Made by a program: the position numbers and the translations under genes. A stretch of DNA of 64,000 bases from an uncultured Bryobacteraceae bacterium (GTDB taxonomy: Bacteria > Acidobacteriota > Terriglobia > Bryobacterales > Bryobacteraceae), in assembly GCA_938003835.1 (NCBI GenBank), contig CALKXJ010000003.1:62001-126000 (forward strand). The letters run 5' to 3'. The notes under the pieces were generated by a model that saw only the letters and a list, made by a program, of their open reading frames with translations, made no database searches and was not told where the DNA came from. Shown here piece by piece: positions 8,446 to 21,235 of this stretch (within the stretch, counting starts at the first letter, position 1; each line of letters begins with the position of its first letter).

Positions 8446-9138
8446 CTAGTCCATACGACCGGGGGAAGCTCTCAGGAAAAAGCGGCCCAAGCCGCGCCGC
8501 TCCAGCCGCTTCTTGCCCAGCTCCCCAAAACGCGCCTTCGCGCGGGATTTCAGCAGCCGGAACTGCGTTTCCGTAAGCTTCATCTCGCGGCAGATCTGTT
8601 CCTGGCTCTGTTCGTAGATGTAGAACCGCGTGAGGATTTCCCGATCACGGCTCGAGATTTCGCTCAAGACCCGCTTCATGAGCTCGATTTTCTGGCGGGC
8701 GATGGCCTGGGCCTCGGGACTGGAGCTCTCGTCGGCGACCGGAGCGGCGGCCTCGAGATCGGCCTGATTGCGCCGCCGGTTCACTGCCGCTTCGATAAAG
8801 GCCGCCACCTGCCGCTTTACGATCGTGTGGACGAACCCCATCAAGCGTTCCGGTTCGCGGAGGTTTCCCCGCCGGATGGCCTCGACGACGATGAGAAAGG
8901 TGTCGTGAACCTTGTCGTCAAGTTCTTGCGGGCCGAGCTGGCGGCAGAGCTGAAAGCGTATGCCTTTGGAAAAGATGGCGTAGAGCTCGGCCAAAGCCTG
9001 CTCTTCGCCCGCCCGGATCCGCTCGACTAGGGCCGCCCAGGCGGCATACTCGCCGCCGGAGGCCAGATTGGGGCTTCCGGCGCCGTATTGATCGCTCCCG
9101 GCGGCATCGATGCTCATTTTCTTGCTCGCGGCCGGCAT
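8446..9138 (-). CDS. ECF-type RNA polymerase sigma factor
   Basis: The 230-residue protein has sigma region 2 at about 45-125 (ALAELYAIFSKGIRFQL, DDKVHDTFLIVVEAI, MGFVHTIVKRQVAAFI) and region 4 at about 160-215 (LSEISSRDREILTRFYIY, EQICREMKLTETQFRLLKSR helix-turn-helix). Region 3 is absent, as in ECF sigmas. The ATG at 9138 lies 2 bp after the stop of the CHAT gene, so translation is probably coupled; ATG 9117 (MSIDAAG) is an alternative. The membrane anti-sigma follows. The frame stays open upstream into the CHAT gene, but that part is out of frame with CHAT and not coding. Confidence 0.9.
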   Translation of the reverse strand: MPAASKKMSIDAAGSDQYGAGSPNLASGGEYAAWAALVERIRAGEEQALAELYAIFSKGIRFQLCRQLGPQELDDKVHDTFLIVVEAIRRGNLREPERLMGFVHTIVKRQVAAFIEAAVNRRRNQADLEAAAPVADESSSPEAQAIARQKIELMKRVLSEISSRDREILTRFYIYEQSQEQICREMKLTETQFRLLKSRAKARFGELGKKRLERRGLGRFFLRASPGRMD

Positions 9139-9140
9139 AT

Positions 9141-11621
9141 CTAGTTTCGGCTCATGACGAAAAAGGCGGCCCAGTGAGCGGGCCGCGCCCGCCAGTCCTT
9201 GGAGCGGATCATTTCGATTTGCGCCCGCTGCATGGCGCGCTCCGGACGCGCCCCCAGGCCGGCCGGCCCGGCGGCGTCCAGGTGGCTGTAGAAGCGCTGG
9301 AGCAGCTCGCCGGAGTGGTCCGTGACCGGCCAGAGAGTCGCCGCCACCGATTGAGCGCCGGCGCGAAGCCAGGCGCGCGTCAGTCCCCACAGCCCTTCTC
9401 CGGGGAGCAGGGCGCCGCCCCCGGAGCGGCAGCCGCTCATCACCACCAGGGCCGGACGTGCCTCGAGCGAAGCGATTTCCGGCATGCCGATCAGCTCCGG
9501 CGTCCCGTCCGGCAGAAGGCTGAGCGCGATCATGCCGACCGCGGGATCTTCGGGCGAAGCCACCACGTGGGTGGCAAAGTGCAGCACTGCGGGCTGAAGC
9601 GACAGAGCCTGGTGGAGGGCCTGGCGGCTGGCCTGCGGCCCCGCCAGCAGGATCGGCTCCGGCGAGCCACCCCGGTAGGCCGCGGCTACGCTTGCGATTT
9701 CCCGGCCGCTGCCGACCAGCCGGGCCAGCTCCGCCACTTCCGTTTCCTTTTCCTTGCGCCGGCCGCCGCTTGCAAGCCGCAGGAAGCCGGAGGGCCTTCC
9801 CTTCCAGCGGGGATCTGCCCGATTGTAGATGGGATCTCCGACCGCAACCAGCGGGCCGCGCCAGGTCTCGCCCCGCCCGGCCAGCAGCATGGCCGCGCTC
9901 GGCACCAGACGCAGCGAGTGGCGCTCGACGAGGTATCTCGGCGCGCCGTCCGGGCCCGGCACGGCCAGCGCCGCGAACGGCAATTCGAATAACGCCCGGT
10001 CCACCAGCAGCAGCCAGTCGGACTTGCGCCGAATCTCGTCGCTCAGGCCGCCAAAAAGCAGCTTTTCGAGCTCGGCTCCGAGCAAGCCGGCCTCCGCGGC
10101 GGCGGGGTCCGCGAGCGCACGCCGGAACTCGGCGACGAGCGCAGAGAGGCGAGCGGAGGGCCCGAGTTCGTGCATTTCGAACCGCTCGCGACTGAGCGCC
10201 CACAAATAGGCGTTCCTGGCGCTCAGATGGAAGCTCAGCAGCGCCTCGGAGGGCCCCAGGGTCTGTTGGATCGATTCCGCCGTCACCGGCTGGGCGTGAC
10301 GCGCCCGTTGCGAAGCCTGAGCCCTGCTCGCCAGGCCCGCAAGCGTCTCGAACTCGTTCAATCGCAGGCGGAGCCGGCGAATCTGCTCGCGCGCCTCGGC
10401 GCCGCCAGTGCGAAACGCCAGGTTCTCGGCTTCGGTAAGAGCCCGGAGCGTCTCGAAGTACTCCCCCGGCAGGCGAGGCCGGATTCGCTCGAACTCGTCG
10501 AGCGCCTCCCGTAGCGCAATGGCGCGATTCCGCTCGGCCAGCTCGAATGCGACGCGCGCAATCCTGGAAGATCGCTTCTTGCGATACAGGCTGGCGGAGA
10601 CCTCCACCGCCAGGTCGTATACGTCTCTGAGGCCCACGCTTGCGCCGGCGCGGACCGGCTCGGCCGGCAGGTAAGCCAGGCGCAGATTGCCGATCGAGTC
10701 GATGGCCTTTTGCAAGTCCGCGAGGGCTCCCTCGAGGTCGCCCTGAGCCTCAAGGATGCGCGCGCGGGTGTAGTAAAGAGTCCAGGAGGGGGCGAGCATG
10801 GGGCCGCTTCGCGCCGCCTGGAACGCGCGGGCGATCAGCCGCTCTGCGGAGTGCGGATGGCCCTGCGCCAGGCGGAGTTCGGCAAGCAGACGGTAACAGG
10901 CCGACGGAACGGGATTGCCGCTCAGCACCCACCGCCGGTAGGCGCCTTGCGCAGCCCGCTCGGCGTCGGCGAGGGCACCGGCGCGAAGCAGTATCACGGC
11001 GTACCTCTCCAGCACATGCGCGGACAGGGGGACATCTCCGCGCTGCTCGGACTCCGCGAGGGCCTCCTCGAACAGGCGCGAAGCCTCCGTGAGGTCTCCC
11101 TGCTCGAAGCGCAGTTCGGCCGCCAAGGGAAGTGCCTCGGGGGGGGTGCCGGGCTTGCCGGCTGCCAGAGCCCGCCGGAGTTCCGTCTCCGCTTCCCCCA
11201 AAGCGCCCTGCACGCGATACAGCCAGGCAAGGTTGACTGCCAGCACCGTAGCGAGCTCCTTGTCACCCGTCGCCGCTGCCAGCCGCCGGGCCTCGAGGTA
11301 TGCTTCCATGGCTTGCGCGTATTGGTAGTGCCCAATGCGAGCATTAGCGAGGTTGACCAGGAACCGGGCGGCAGCGCGCTGATCGGCCGCCTCCAGGGCC
11401 TGCCGGTAGCCTGCCTGGAAGCGCTCCGCTGCCTCGCGATAAAGCCCTTGGCTTGCCAGGCGCCGGCCCTCGACAAGCGTGGACTTAAAGGATTGCCCCG
11501 CTCGCGCCCGTTTCGCAGTCGCGGAAGACCCTTCGGCACGGCTGCTTGGCGAGACGTGCCCGACCGATCCAACCGTAGGAAGGACCAGCAGGAAGAGAAG
11601 CAGCCTGCTCAGAGCCTGCAT
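9141..11621 (-). CDS. TPR-CHAT caspase-like peptidase
   Basis: The 826-residue protein begins with a hydrophobic N-terminus (about 4-20, LSRLLLFLLVLPTVGSVG) that looks like a signal peptide or anchor. A long run of tetratricopeptide helices follows (about 45-335; for example GLYREAAERFQAGYRQAL, GALADAERAAQGAYRRW, GDLEGALADLQKAI). The C-terminal CHAT domain (about 520-826) retains both catalytic residues: His685 in VLHFATH and Cys731 in VVMSGCRSG, followed by GEGLWGLTRAWLRAGAQSV. CHAT proteins are separase/caspase-related cysteine peptidases or scaffolds. This gene heads a leftward operon with an ECF sigma and its anti-sigma, which suggests a role in that signalling pathway. Confidence 0.9.
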   Translation of the reverse strand: MQALSRLLLFLLVLPTVGSVGHVSPSSRAEGSSATAKRARAGQSFKSTLVEGRRLASQGLYREAAERFQAGYRQALEAADQRAAARFLVNLANARIGHYQYAQAMEAYLEARRLAAATGDKELATVLAVNLAWLYRVQGALGEAETELRRALAAGKPGTPPEALPLAAELRFEQGDLTEASRLFEEALAESEQRGDVPLSAHVLERYAVILLRAGALADAERAAQGAYRRWVLSGNPVPSACYRLLAELRLAQGHPHSAERLIARAFQAARSGPMLAPSWTLYYTRARILEAQGDLEGALADLQKAIDSIGNLRLAYLPAEPVRAGASVGLRDVYDLAVEVSASLYRKKRSSRIARVAFELAERNRAIALREALDEFERIRPRLPGEYFETLRALTEAENLAFRTGGAEAREQIRRLRLRLNEFETLAGLASRAQASQRARHAQPVTAESIQQTLGPSEALLSFHLSARNAYLWALSRERFEMHELGPSARLSALVAEFRRALADPAAAEAGLLGAELEKLLFGGLSDEIRRKSDWLLLVDRALFELPFAALAVPGPDGAPRYLVERHSLRLVPSAAMLLAGRGETWRGPLVAVGDPIYNRADPRWKGRPSGFLRLASGGRRKEKETEVAELARLVGSGREIASVAAAYRGGSPEPILLAGPQASRQALHQALSLQPAVLHFATHVVASPEDPAVGMIALSLLPDGTPELIGMPEIASLEARPALVVMSGCRSGGGALLPGEGLWGLTRAWLRAGAQSVAATLWPVTDHSGELLQRFYSHLDAAGPAGLGARPERAMQRAQIEMIRSKDWRARPAHWAAFFVMSRN

Positions 11622-11675
11622 GGAGCGCCGTTCTAGTACTGGTGAATCTTTCGGGGAAGGAACGTCGGGCCGGCG

Positions 11676-11712
11676 TTCTTAGGGGTACTCGCTGCGGTAG
11701 TACCCCTAAGAA
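11676..11712. repeat. 14-bp perfect inverted repeat (hairpin)
   Basis: TTCTTAGGGGTACT at 11676-11689 is repeated as its exact reverse complement at 11699-11712, with a 9-nt loop. No T-run follows on either side, so it does not look like an intrinsic terminator. It could be an operator, a transcript-stabilising hairpin or the relic of a small palindromic mobile element. Confidence 0.8.
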
Positions 11713-11821
11713 TCATACCAGACTTTGCCGTGTGTATGGCATCCCCCGGCTGGGGGTTAATGGTGAGCTTCCGTGCGCCTCTCGATCGCAACGAAGGATG
11801 AGATCTTCACCACAGAGGAAT

Positions 11822-11833
11822 ATCTGGCCAGAT
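11822..11833. repeat. 12-bp palindrome ATCTGGCCAGAT
   Basis: A perfect dyad 256 bp before the universal stress gene, immediately before the tandem repeat. It could bind a dimeric regulator; no family is implied by the sequence. Confidence 0.45.
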
Positions 11834-11837
11834 CACG

Positions 11838-11889
11838 ATCGGGTCCCTATCCATGATCTCCTCATCGGATCCCTGTCCATGATCTCCTT
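11838..11889. repeat. Two tandem 26-bp units
   Basis: Units 11838-11863 and 11864-11889 are directly adjacent and agree at 23 of 26 positions; both contain TCCATGATCTCCT. Only two copies are seen and there is no spacer, so this is not a CRISPR array. Confidence 0.8.
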
Positions 11890-11974
11890 AGAGGAATGGA
11901 ACGGTGAGCACCCCGTCCTATCCCGAGGCTACGATACCGGCCTCGACCGGCCGGCAAGGCACGGAGTCATCCTA

Positions 11975-12003
11975 CTGAAAATACAAGAGATCTGAGTTAG
12001 AAT
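11975..12003 (+). promoter_or_regulatory. Promoter of the universal stress gene
   Basis: CTGAAA (11975-11980), a 17-bp spacer and TAGAAT (11998-12003) give a near-consensus housekeeping promoter. The leader would be about 68 nt and contains a 12-bp GC palindrome at 12020-12031. Confidence 0.5.
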
Positions 12004-12077
12004 CGGTGGTGACCCGCCACGCGGCGCCGCGCGTCACGCGCCGGCTTGAAGTCGCATCTAAGGCTTGTGAGCCTGCC

Positions 12078-12950
12078 ATGAGCGCCTCTCCGCTTCCGCG
12101 TCATATCCTTTGCGCCGTCGATTTCAGCGAGATCTCCGCCCACGCTTTGGCTTATGCCGATGCGATCGCCCGGGGTGCGGGCGCCGATCTCACCGCCCTA
12201 TACGCCGAAACGGTGCCGATGCCTCCCTATTTCACCGAGCGCCAGATCGATGAACTCCGCCGGCAGTATCGCGAAAGCCTGGCCGAGGCCGAACGGAGCC
12301 TCCGGCGGTTCCTCGAAGCGAGCCTGGGTCCGGCCTCCGGGCGGATCCGCACCCGTGTGGTGGAAGCTGCGCCTGTGGAGGGGATTCTCGAAACCGCTTC
12401 GGCGCTGAGCGCCGACTGGATCGCTTTGGGCACCCACGGGCGCACCGGCATCAACCGCTGGTTACTCGGTTCGGTGGCCGAACGCGTGCTTCGGGCCAGC
12501 CGCCTGCCCGTGTTAACGGCACGAGGCCCGGCGCAACCCGGCCCGGTCGCCATCCGGCGCATCCTGGTGCCGGTGAACGACTCCGAGCTGGCGCGGCGCT
12601 CGCTCGAGCTGGCCGCCCTACTCGCCAAGACGCTCGGCGCGGAGCTGACAGCCATGCATGTCCGCGAAGCGGGCGCCCAACACCGGATTTCCGATCTCTG
12701 CGCCTGGATCCCGGCGGAGCAGCGCGCGCTGTGCCAACTTCGCGAACTGGAGCGGGAAGGCGAGGCGGCGGAAGAAATCCTCAAGGTCGCTCGCGAGACG
12801 TCCTGTGACCTGCTGGTAGTCGGGGCGCGCCACCGCGCGTTTTTCGACAGCACGGTGATTGGCACCACCACGGTGCGCGTCGTGCGGCACGCTCCCTGCC
12901 CGGTCCTCACGGTGATGGAAGCTGCCGGCGCGGCTCAAAGCGGCTCCTGA
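12078..12950 (+). CDS. Universal stress protein with two tandem UspA domains
   Basis: The 290-residue protein contains two UspA domains. The first (about 8-150) starts HILCAVDFSEISAHAL and keeps the ATP-binding signature GTHGRTGINRWLLGSVAERV. The second (about 160-282) starts IRRILVPVNDSELARRSLELA but its nucleotide loop is degenerate (GARHRAFFDSTVIGTTTVRV). Tandem Usp proteins typically bind ATP and help survival under starvation, hypoxia or envelope stress. The upstream frame is open, but ATG 12078 matches the family start. The stop overlaps the end of a small convergent membrane-protein gene. Confidence 0.9.
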   Translation: MSASPLPRHILCAVDFSEISAHALAYADAIARGAGADLTALYAETVPMPPYFTERQIDELRRQYRESLAEAERSLRRFLEASLGPASGRIRTRVVEAAPVEGILETASALSADWIALGTHGRTGINRWLLGSVAERVLRASRLPVLTARGPAQPGPVAIRRILVPVNDSELARRSLELAALLAKTLGAELTAMHVREAGAQHRISDLCAWIPAEQRALCQLRELEREGEAAEEILKVARETSCDLLVVGARHRAFFDSTVIGTTTVRVVRHAPCPVLTVMEAAGAAQSGS

Positions 12951-13102
12951 CGGTCCCGCTCGTAGACGATCCAGCTCTTTACCGCCAGCCCGCCCAGGAA
13001 GATCCACGTTACGAGGCGAAAGGGGCCTTCCAGAACCAAGGCCGCCATCGCCGCCAGAGCGGCGTAACAGGCCAGCGCGGAATAAAGCCTCCGCCGGGTC
13101 AT
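12935..13102 (-). CDS. Small two-helix membrane protein
   Basis: This 55-residue protein (start MTRRRLYSALACYA) has two predicted membrane helices (about 5-25 and 28-46) and a charged C-terminus ERDRQEPL. An AGGGG sequence lies just before the ATG at 13102; an in-frame ATG at 13120 would add six residues. Function is unknown. It is convergent with, and overlaps by 16 bp, the universal stress gene, and is divergent from the DUF1080 gene. It is supported by composition and ribosome site only. Confidence 0.5.
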   Translation of the reverse strand: MTRRRLYSALACYAALAAMAALVLEGPFRLVTWIFLGGLAVKSWIVYERDRQEPL

Positions 13103-13160
13103 TCCCCTCATTCCCCTCATTCTCCCAGAGCCTGCGATATACTCGGGAGCGAATCCGGCC

Positions 13161-15373
<2,213 letters not shown>

Positions 15374-15435
15374 CCCTCGGCGTTCGGAGGCCACCGCCGC
15401 CGCGTTTCGATCGGCTATGCTCTTCATGAACAGCG

Positions 15436-15843
15436 ATGGCCAATTCCGTGCATGTCGAGCTTCTGCGGCGCGACGTCGACCGGTGGAACGAGTGGCGCGC
15501 CGAACATCCGGAGGTAACGCCTGACCTGGCGGGCGCCGACCTCGAACGGCTGGATTTGACCGTGGCCAACCTCGCCGGAGCCGATCTCACCGGCGCCAGC
15601 CTCATCCTGGCCAACCTCCGCGGGGCGGACCTGCGCGGCGCCAAACTCACGGGCGCCAACTTGGTCGGGGCGCGCATGATCGGCGTCGATCTCGAAGGCG
15701 CGGACCTGCGCGGCGCCGACCTGCGCACCGCCGAGGATCTCACCGAGGAACAGCTCGAGATGACGCGCGGCGACGAGGCCACCGTCCTGCCCGAGGGCGT
15801 CCGGCGGCCCGCTGCCTGGAGCCGGGCCGCCAGTCGCGGCTAG
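15436..15843 (+). CDS. Pentapeptide-repeat protein
   Basis: The 135-residue protein has an N-terminal helix (LLRRDVDRWNEWRAEHP) and then about 13 consecutive pentapeptides of the A(D/N)LxX kind at about 30-98 (LAGADLERLDLTVANLAGAD). These would form a short right-handed quadrilateral beta-helix. There is no signal peptide. Such repeats mediate protein interactions, sometimes mimicking DNA, but no specific role can be given. Its TAG stop shares a CTAG palindrome with the stop of the convergent isomerase gene. Confidence 0.85.
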   Translation: MANSVHVELLRRDVDRWNEWRAEHPEVTPDLAGADLERLDLTVANLAGADLTGASLILANLRGADLRGAKLTGANLVGARMIGVDLEGADLRGADLRTAEDLTEEQLEMTRGDEATVLPEGVRRPAAWSRAASRG

Positions 15844-16892
15844 CGGTCGAGCCCCAGGATGCGCCGGTTGCGCGCCACGTCGGTTTCGACGCCCGCGAAA
15901 TCGTCGAAGGCCTTTTTGGGCGTCTCGATCAGCATCGAGGCGATGAAGGGCGCGCCTTCGCGAGCGCCCTGCGCGGCATCCTTGTAGCAGCACTCCCACT
16001 CGAGCACCGCCCAGGAGCGGTAGCCCACGGCCGTCAGGCGCGTGAAGACCTGTTTGAAATCCACCTGGCCGTCGCCGAGGCTCCGGAAACGGCCCGGCCG
16101 CTTCTTCCAGTCCTGATAGCCGCCGTAGACGCCGCTGCGGGGCGAGGGGCGGTACTCGGCATCCTTCACATGGAAGGCTTTGATGAACTCGCCGTAGACG
16201 TCGATGTAGCCGATGTAATCCAGGCACTGGAGGACGAAGTGGGAGGGATCGTAGAGGATGTTCGCCCGCGGGTGGTTGCCCGTGGCCTCACGGAACCGCT
16301 CGAAGGTGACGCCGTCGTGCAGATCCTCGCCGGGATGGATCTCGTAGGCCAGGTCGACGCCGTGCTCGTCGGCGTAGTCGAGAATCGGCTTCCAGCGCCG
16401 CGCCAGCTCGCGAAAACCTTCCTCGACGAGGCCCGCCGGGCGCTGCGGCCACGGGTAGACGGTGTGCCAGAGGAAGGAGCCCGAGAAGGTGGGCACCACC
16501 GAGAGCCCCAGATTGCGCGAGGCGCGGATCACCATCTTCATCTGCTCGACGGCCCACTCGGTGCGCGCCCTGGGATTGCCGCGCACCTGGGGTGCGGCGA
16601 AGCCGTCGAAGAGTTCGTCGTAGGCCGGGTGCACGGCCACGAGCTGCCCTTGCAGATGCGAGGCCAGCTCGGTGATCTCGAGCCCGTTGGTCTGCCCTTT
16701 CAGTTCGTCGCAGTAATCCTTGGACTCGGCGGCGCGCTTGAGGTCCATCACCCGCGCGTCCCAGGACGGCAACTGCACCCCGATGTAGCCGAGCGACTTC
16801 ACCCAGGCGGTGATCGCTGGCAGGCTGTTGAACGGTTCGGTGTCGCCCATGAACTGGGCCAGGAAGATTGCGGGACCTTTGATCTGTGCCAT
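15840..16892 (-). CDS. Sugar phosphate isomerase/epimerase (xylose isomerase-like TIM barrel)
   Basis: The 350-residue cytoplasmic protein has the AP endonuclease 2/xylose isomerase-like barrel with metal-ligand segments: YEIHPGEDLHDG (Glu/His), ILYDPSHFVLQ (Asp/His), KAFHVKDAEY (His-x-Lys-Asp) and AVLEWECCYKD (Glu). Such proteins isomerise or epimerise sugars, inositols or keto-sugars with a divalent metal. AAAGGAG precedes the ATG. No linked pathway genes are seen. Two other isomerases of the superfamily occur at 28422 and 52391, but those are Tat-exported. Confidence 0.88.
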   Translation of the reverse strand: MAQIKGPAIFLAQFMGDTEPFNSLPAITAWVKSLGYIGVQLPSWDARVMDLKRAAESKDYCDELKGQTNGLEITELASHLQGQLVAVHPAYDELFDGFAAPQVRGNPRARTEWAVEQMKMVIRASRNLGLSVVPTFSGSFLWHTVYPWPQRPAGLVEEGFRELARRWKPILDYADEHGVDLAYEIHPGEDLHDGVTFERFREATGNHPRANILYDPSHFVLQCLDYIGYIDVYGEFIKAFHVKDAEYRPSPRSGVYGGYQDWKKRPGRFRSLGDGQVDFKQVFTRLTAVGYRSWAVLEWECCYKDAAQGAREGAPFIASMLIETPKKAFDDFAGVETDVARNRRILGLDR

Positions 16893-16986
16893 GGCGCTCC
16901 TTTCGGCTGCGGGAAGTTACCGTTACTCATCGTATTCCAAGCTCGCCGGGCTTGACCAGCGCGTGTGAGAAGATCGAATCGGGAGA

Positions 16987-18570
16987 TTGTCGGCGGCAAT
17001 CAGCGCGGTGTACGGGCGATGGCTGGCCGTGGCGGTCCTGGCGGCCTGCCCGGCAGCCTTTGGCGCCTCCGTCGTCCGGGTGGAGAACCCGACCGGATCA
17101 GTTCGCGTGCGCGTGGCGGCCGTCGAGAATCTGACCGTAAAGCGAACCAGCCCTCAGCGCCCGCTCCGCGAGACCGACACGCGCGTCACGCGCCGGCCCG
17201 GCCTGATTCTCGTAGAGGCCGTGCCGGAGGACGGCGCCCGCATCGAGCTCGAAATCGAGCTTCCCTACCGCTTCGAGCTCGAGATCCGTGCGCGAAGCGG
17301 CGCCGTATCCGTGCGCGGCTTCCTGCCTCGCGTCGCCATCGACACCGAGGCTGGCGACGTCGAGCTGGCGATGCCGTGGCAGGCGATGCGCCTCGATGCG
17401 CGCGCCCCGGCGCGGCCCGGCGAGCTCGTTCTGCCTGCCGGGGGACGCTTCCGCGAAGAGCAGCCCGGGGGCCGGAAGGCGGCTTGGGGACTCCGCAGCC
17501 GGCCCGCCGGGGAGCGCACCAGCTACGGCGTCGTCGAGCTGCGCGCGGGCAGACTCCGGCGCTTGCACCTCGAGGATATGCCCTTCCCCGAGGAGGCGCC
17601 GCTCAAGCTCCCCTGGCAGGCGGCTCAAATCGTCAAAGAGTTGCGCCGAAGACCGGTGGCAACGCCCGGCGCGGGCGCGGCCGAGGCGACCGCCGCGCCG
17701 CCTCAAGAGGCGGGCCTCGCTCGCTTTGCTGCCGACGTGCGCCTGGTGAACCTGACGGTCTCCGTCTTCGATTCGAAAGGCCGGCCGATCACCGGACTTT
17801 CCGCCTCGGATTTCGAGGTGTTCGAGGACGGCGTGCCTCAGACAGTGGCGCACGCGGGCGCCGAAGAGGTCCCGTTCAACCTCGCGCTCCTGCTCGATCT
17901 GAGCGGCAGCACCCTGCGCGACCGCACGGCCATGAAGGAGGCGGCAAAGCGCTTTATCGGCGTGGCCCGGCCTCATGACCGGGTGGCCGTCTATGCCCTG
18001 GCCTACGACGTCTTTCAGGTGGTCTCCCCGCTGACAACCGATCGCGCGCGCCTGGAGGTGCTCATCGACGCCATTCCCGAGGTCGGCGGCGGCACGCCGC
18101 TTTATGACACCCTCGCGCTCGCCTACGCGCAGGAGTTCCGCCGCCGCCCCGCCGAACGCAACGCGCTCATCGTCATCAGCGACGGCGTGGACAACCGGCT
18201 GCACGAGCCCCGCGCCCCGGCCGCGGTCCCGTTTGCCGATCTCGTGGAGGCTGTGGCGGCGATGAACATGCTCATCTATCCGGTCTTCCTCGATCCCTTC
18301 ACCCGGGTGCCACCGCCGGCGTGGGCCAAGCGCGCGCGAGAGAACATGAGCTGGCTGGCGCGGGCCTCAGGCGGGCGGCTCTTCCCGGCGCGGTCACTCG
18401 CCGAGCTCGAGCCGGTCTACGCGCTGGTGGCCGAGGAGCTGCGCAGCGTCTACAGCCTGGCTTACTACCCGAAGAACCAGAAGTTCGATGGCGCCTGGCG
18501 CAAGGTGCAGGTGAAGGTGAAGCGCCCGCACGTCGAGGTCCGCACGCGCGCCGGCTATTACGCCCGGTGA
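16987..18570 (+). CDS. Exported VWFA-domain protein of the Acidobacterial type
   Basis: The 527-residue protein has a signal peptide (ending AAFGAS), an N-terminal beta-rich region (about 27-190, strands like SVRVRVAAVENLTVKR and IDTEAGDVELAMPW, reminiscent of DUF4097-type repeated strands), a linker, then the Acidobacteria-type VWFA region (about 250-525). The MIDAS signature DLSGS, a GGGTPLYDTL loop and the C-terminal RSVYSLAYYP segment are intact. It probably binds a ligand or surface partner through a metal. The frame starts at TTG 16987, which directly abuts GGGAGA; GTG 17008 is an alternative, so the start is uncertain. It converges on comEC. Confidence 0.85.
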   Translation: MSAAISAVYGRWLAVAVLAACPAAFGASVVRVENPTGSVRVRVAAVENLTVKRTSPQRPLRETDTRVTRRPGLILVEAVPEDGARIELEIELPYRFELEIRARSGAVSVRGFLPRVAIDTEAGDVELAMPWQAMRLDARAPARPGELVLPAGGRFREEQPGGRKAAWGLRSRPAGERTSYGVVELRAGRLRRLHLEDMPFPEEAPLKLPWQAAQIVKELRRRPVATPGAGAAEATAAPPQEAGLARFAADVRLVNLTVSVFDSKGRPITGLSASDFEVFEDGVPQTVAHAGAEEVPFNLALLLDLSGSTLRDRTAMKEAAKRFIGVARPHDRVAVYALAYDVFQVVSPLTTDRARLEVLIDAIPEVGGGTPLYDTLALAYAQEFRRRPAERNALIVISDGVDNRLHEPRAPAAVPFADLVEAVAAMNMLIYPVFLDPFTRVPPPAWAKRARENMSWLARASGGRLFPARSLAELEPVYALVAEELRSVYSLAYYPKNQKFDGAWRKVQVKVKRPHVEVRTRAGYYAR

Positions 18571-18582
18571 GCGCGCGCGGTT

Positions 18583-21138
<2,556 letters not shown>

Positions 21139-21235
21139 GGAATGCCTGCGAGCCGGAAAGACCCGCCAGAAGATTTAGTTGGCTGCCCGAGGCCGTCCGC
21201 TCAGGGGTTTTCGCCGCCCGTGTTAAGTTGGAGAA

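Larger units (their letters stand above)
11622..12077. other. Long intergenic region with repeats, no convincing gene
   Basis: About 456 bp between the divergent CHAT and universal stress genes. It is less GC-rich than its surroundings and holds a 14-bp perfect inverted repeat, a 12-bp palindrome, a 26-bp tandem duplication and the promoter of the stress gene. A 117-codon open frame at 11642-11995 has no Shine-Dalgarno and no protein-like composition, so I do not call it. Confidence 0.6.

Noticed and set aside
9139-10203. N-terminal extension of the sigma-factor frame into the CHAT gene
   Set aside because: Runs in a different frame through a well-supported CHAT domain and is low-complexity; the sigma domain starts after 9138.
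11676-11712. Terminator of the CHAT or stress gene
   Set aside because: It lies upstream of both divergent genes and has no T-tract.
11838-11889. Possible CRISPR array
   Set aside because: Only two adjacent 26-bp units without spacers and no cas gene nearby.
11642-11995. 117-codon open frame in the CHAT-stress gene gap
   Set aside because: No ribosome site, mixed low-quality composition, spans the inverted and tandem repeats, and resembles no protein.
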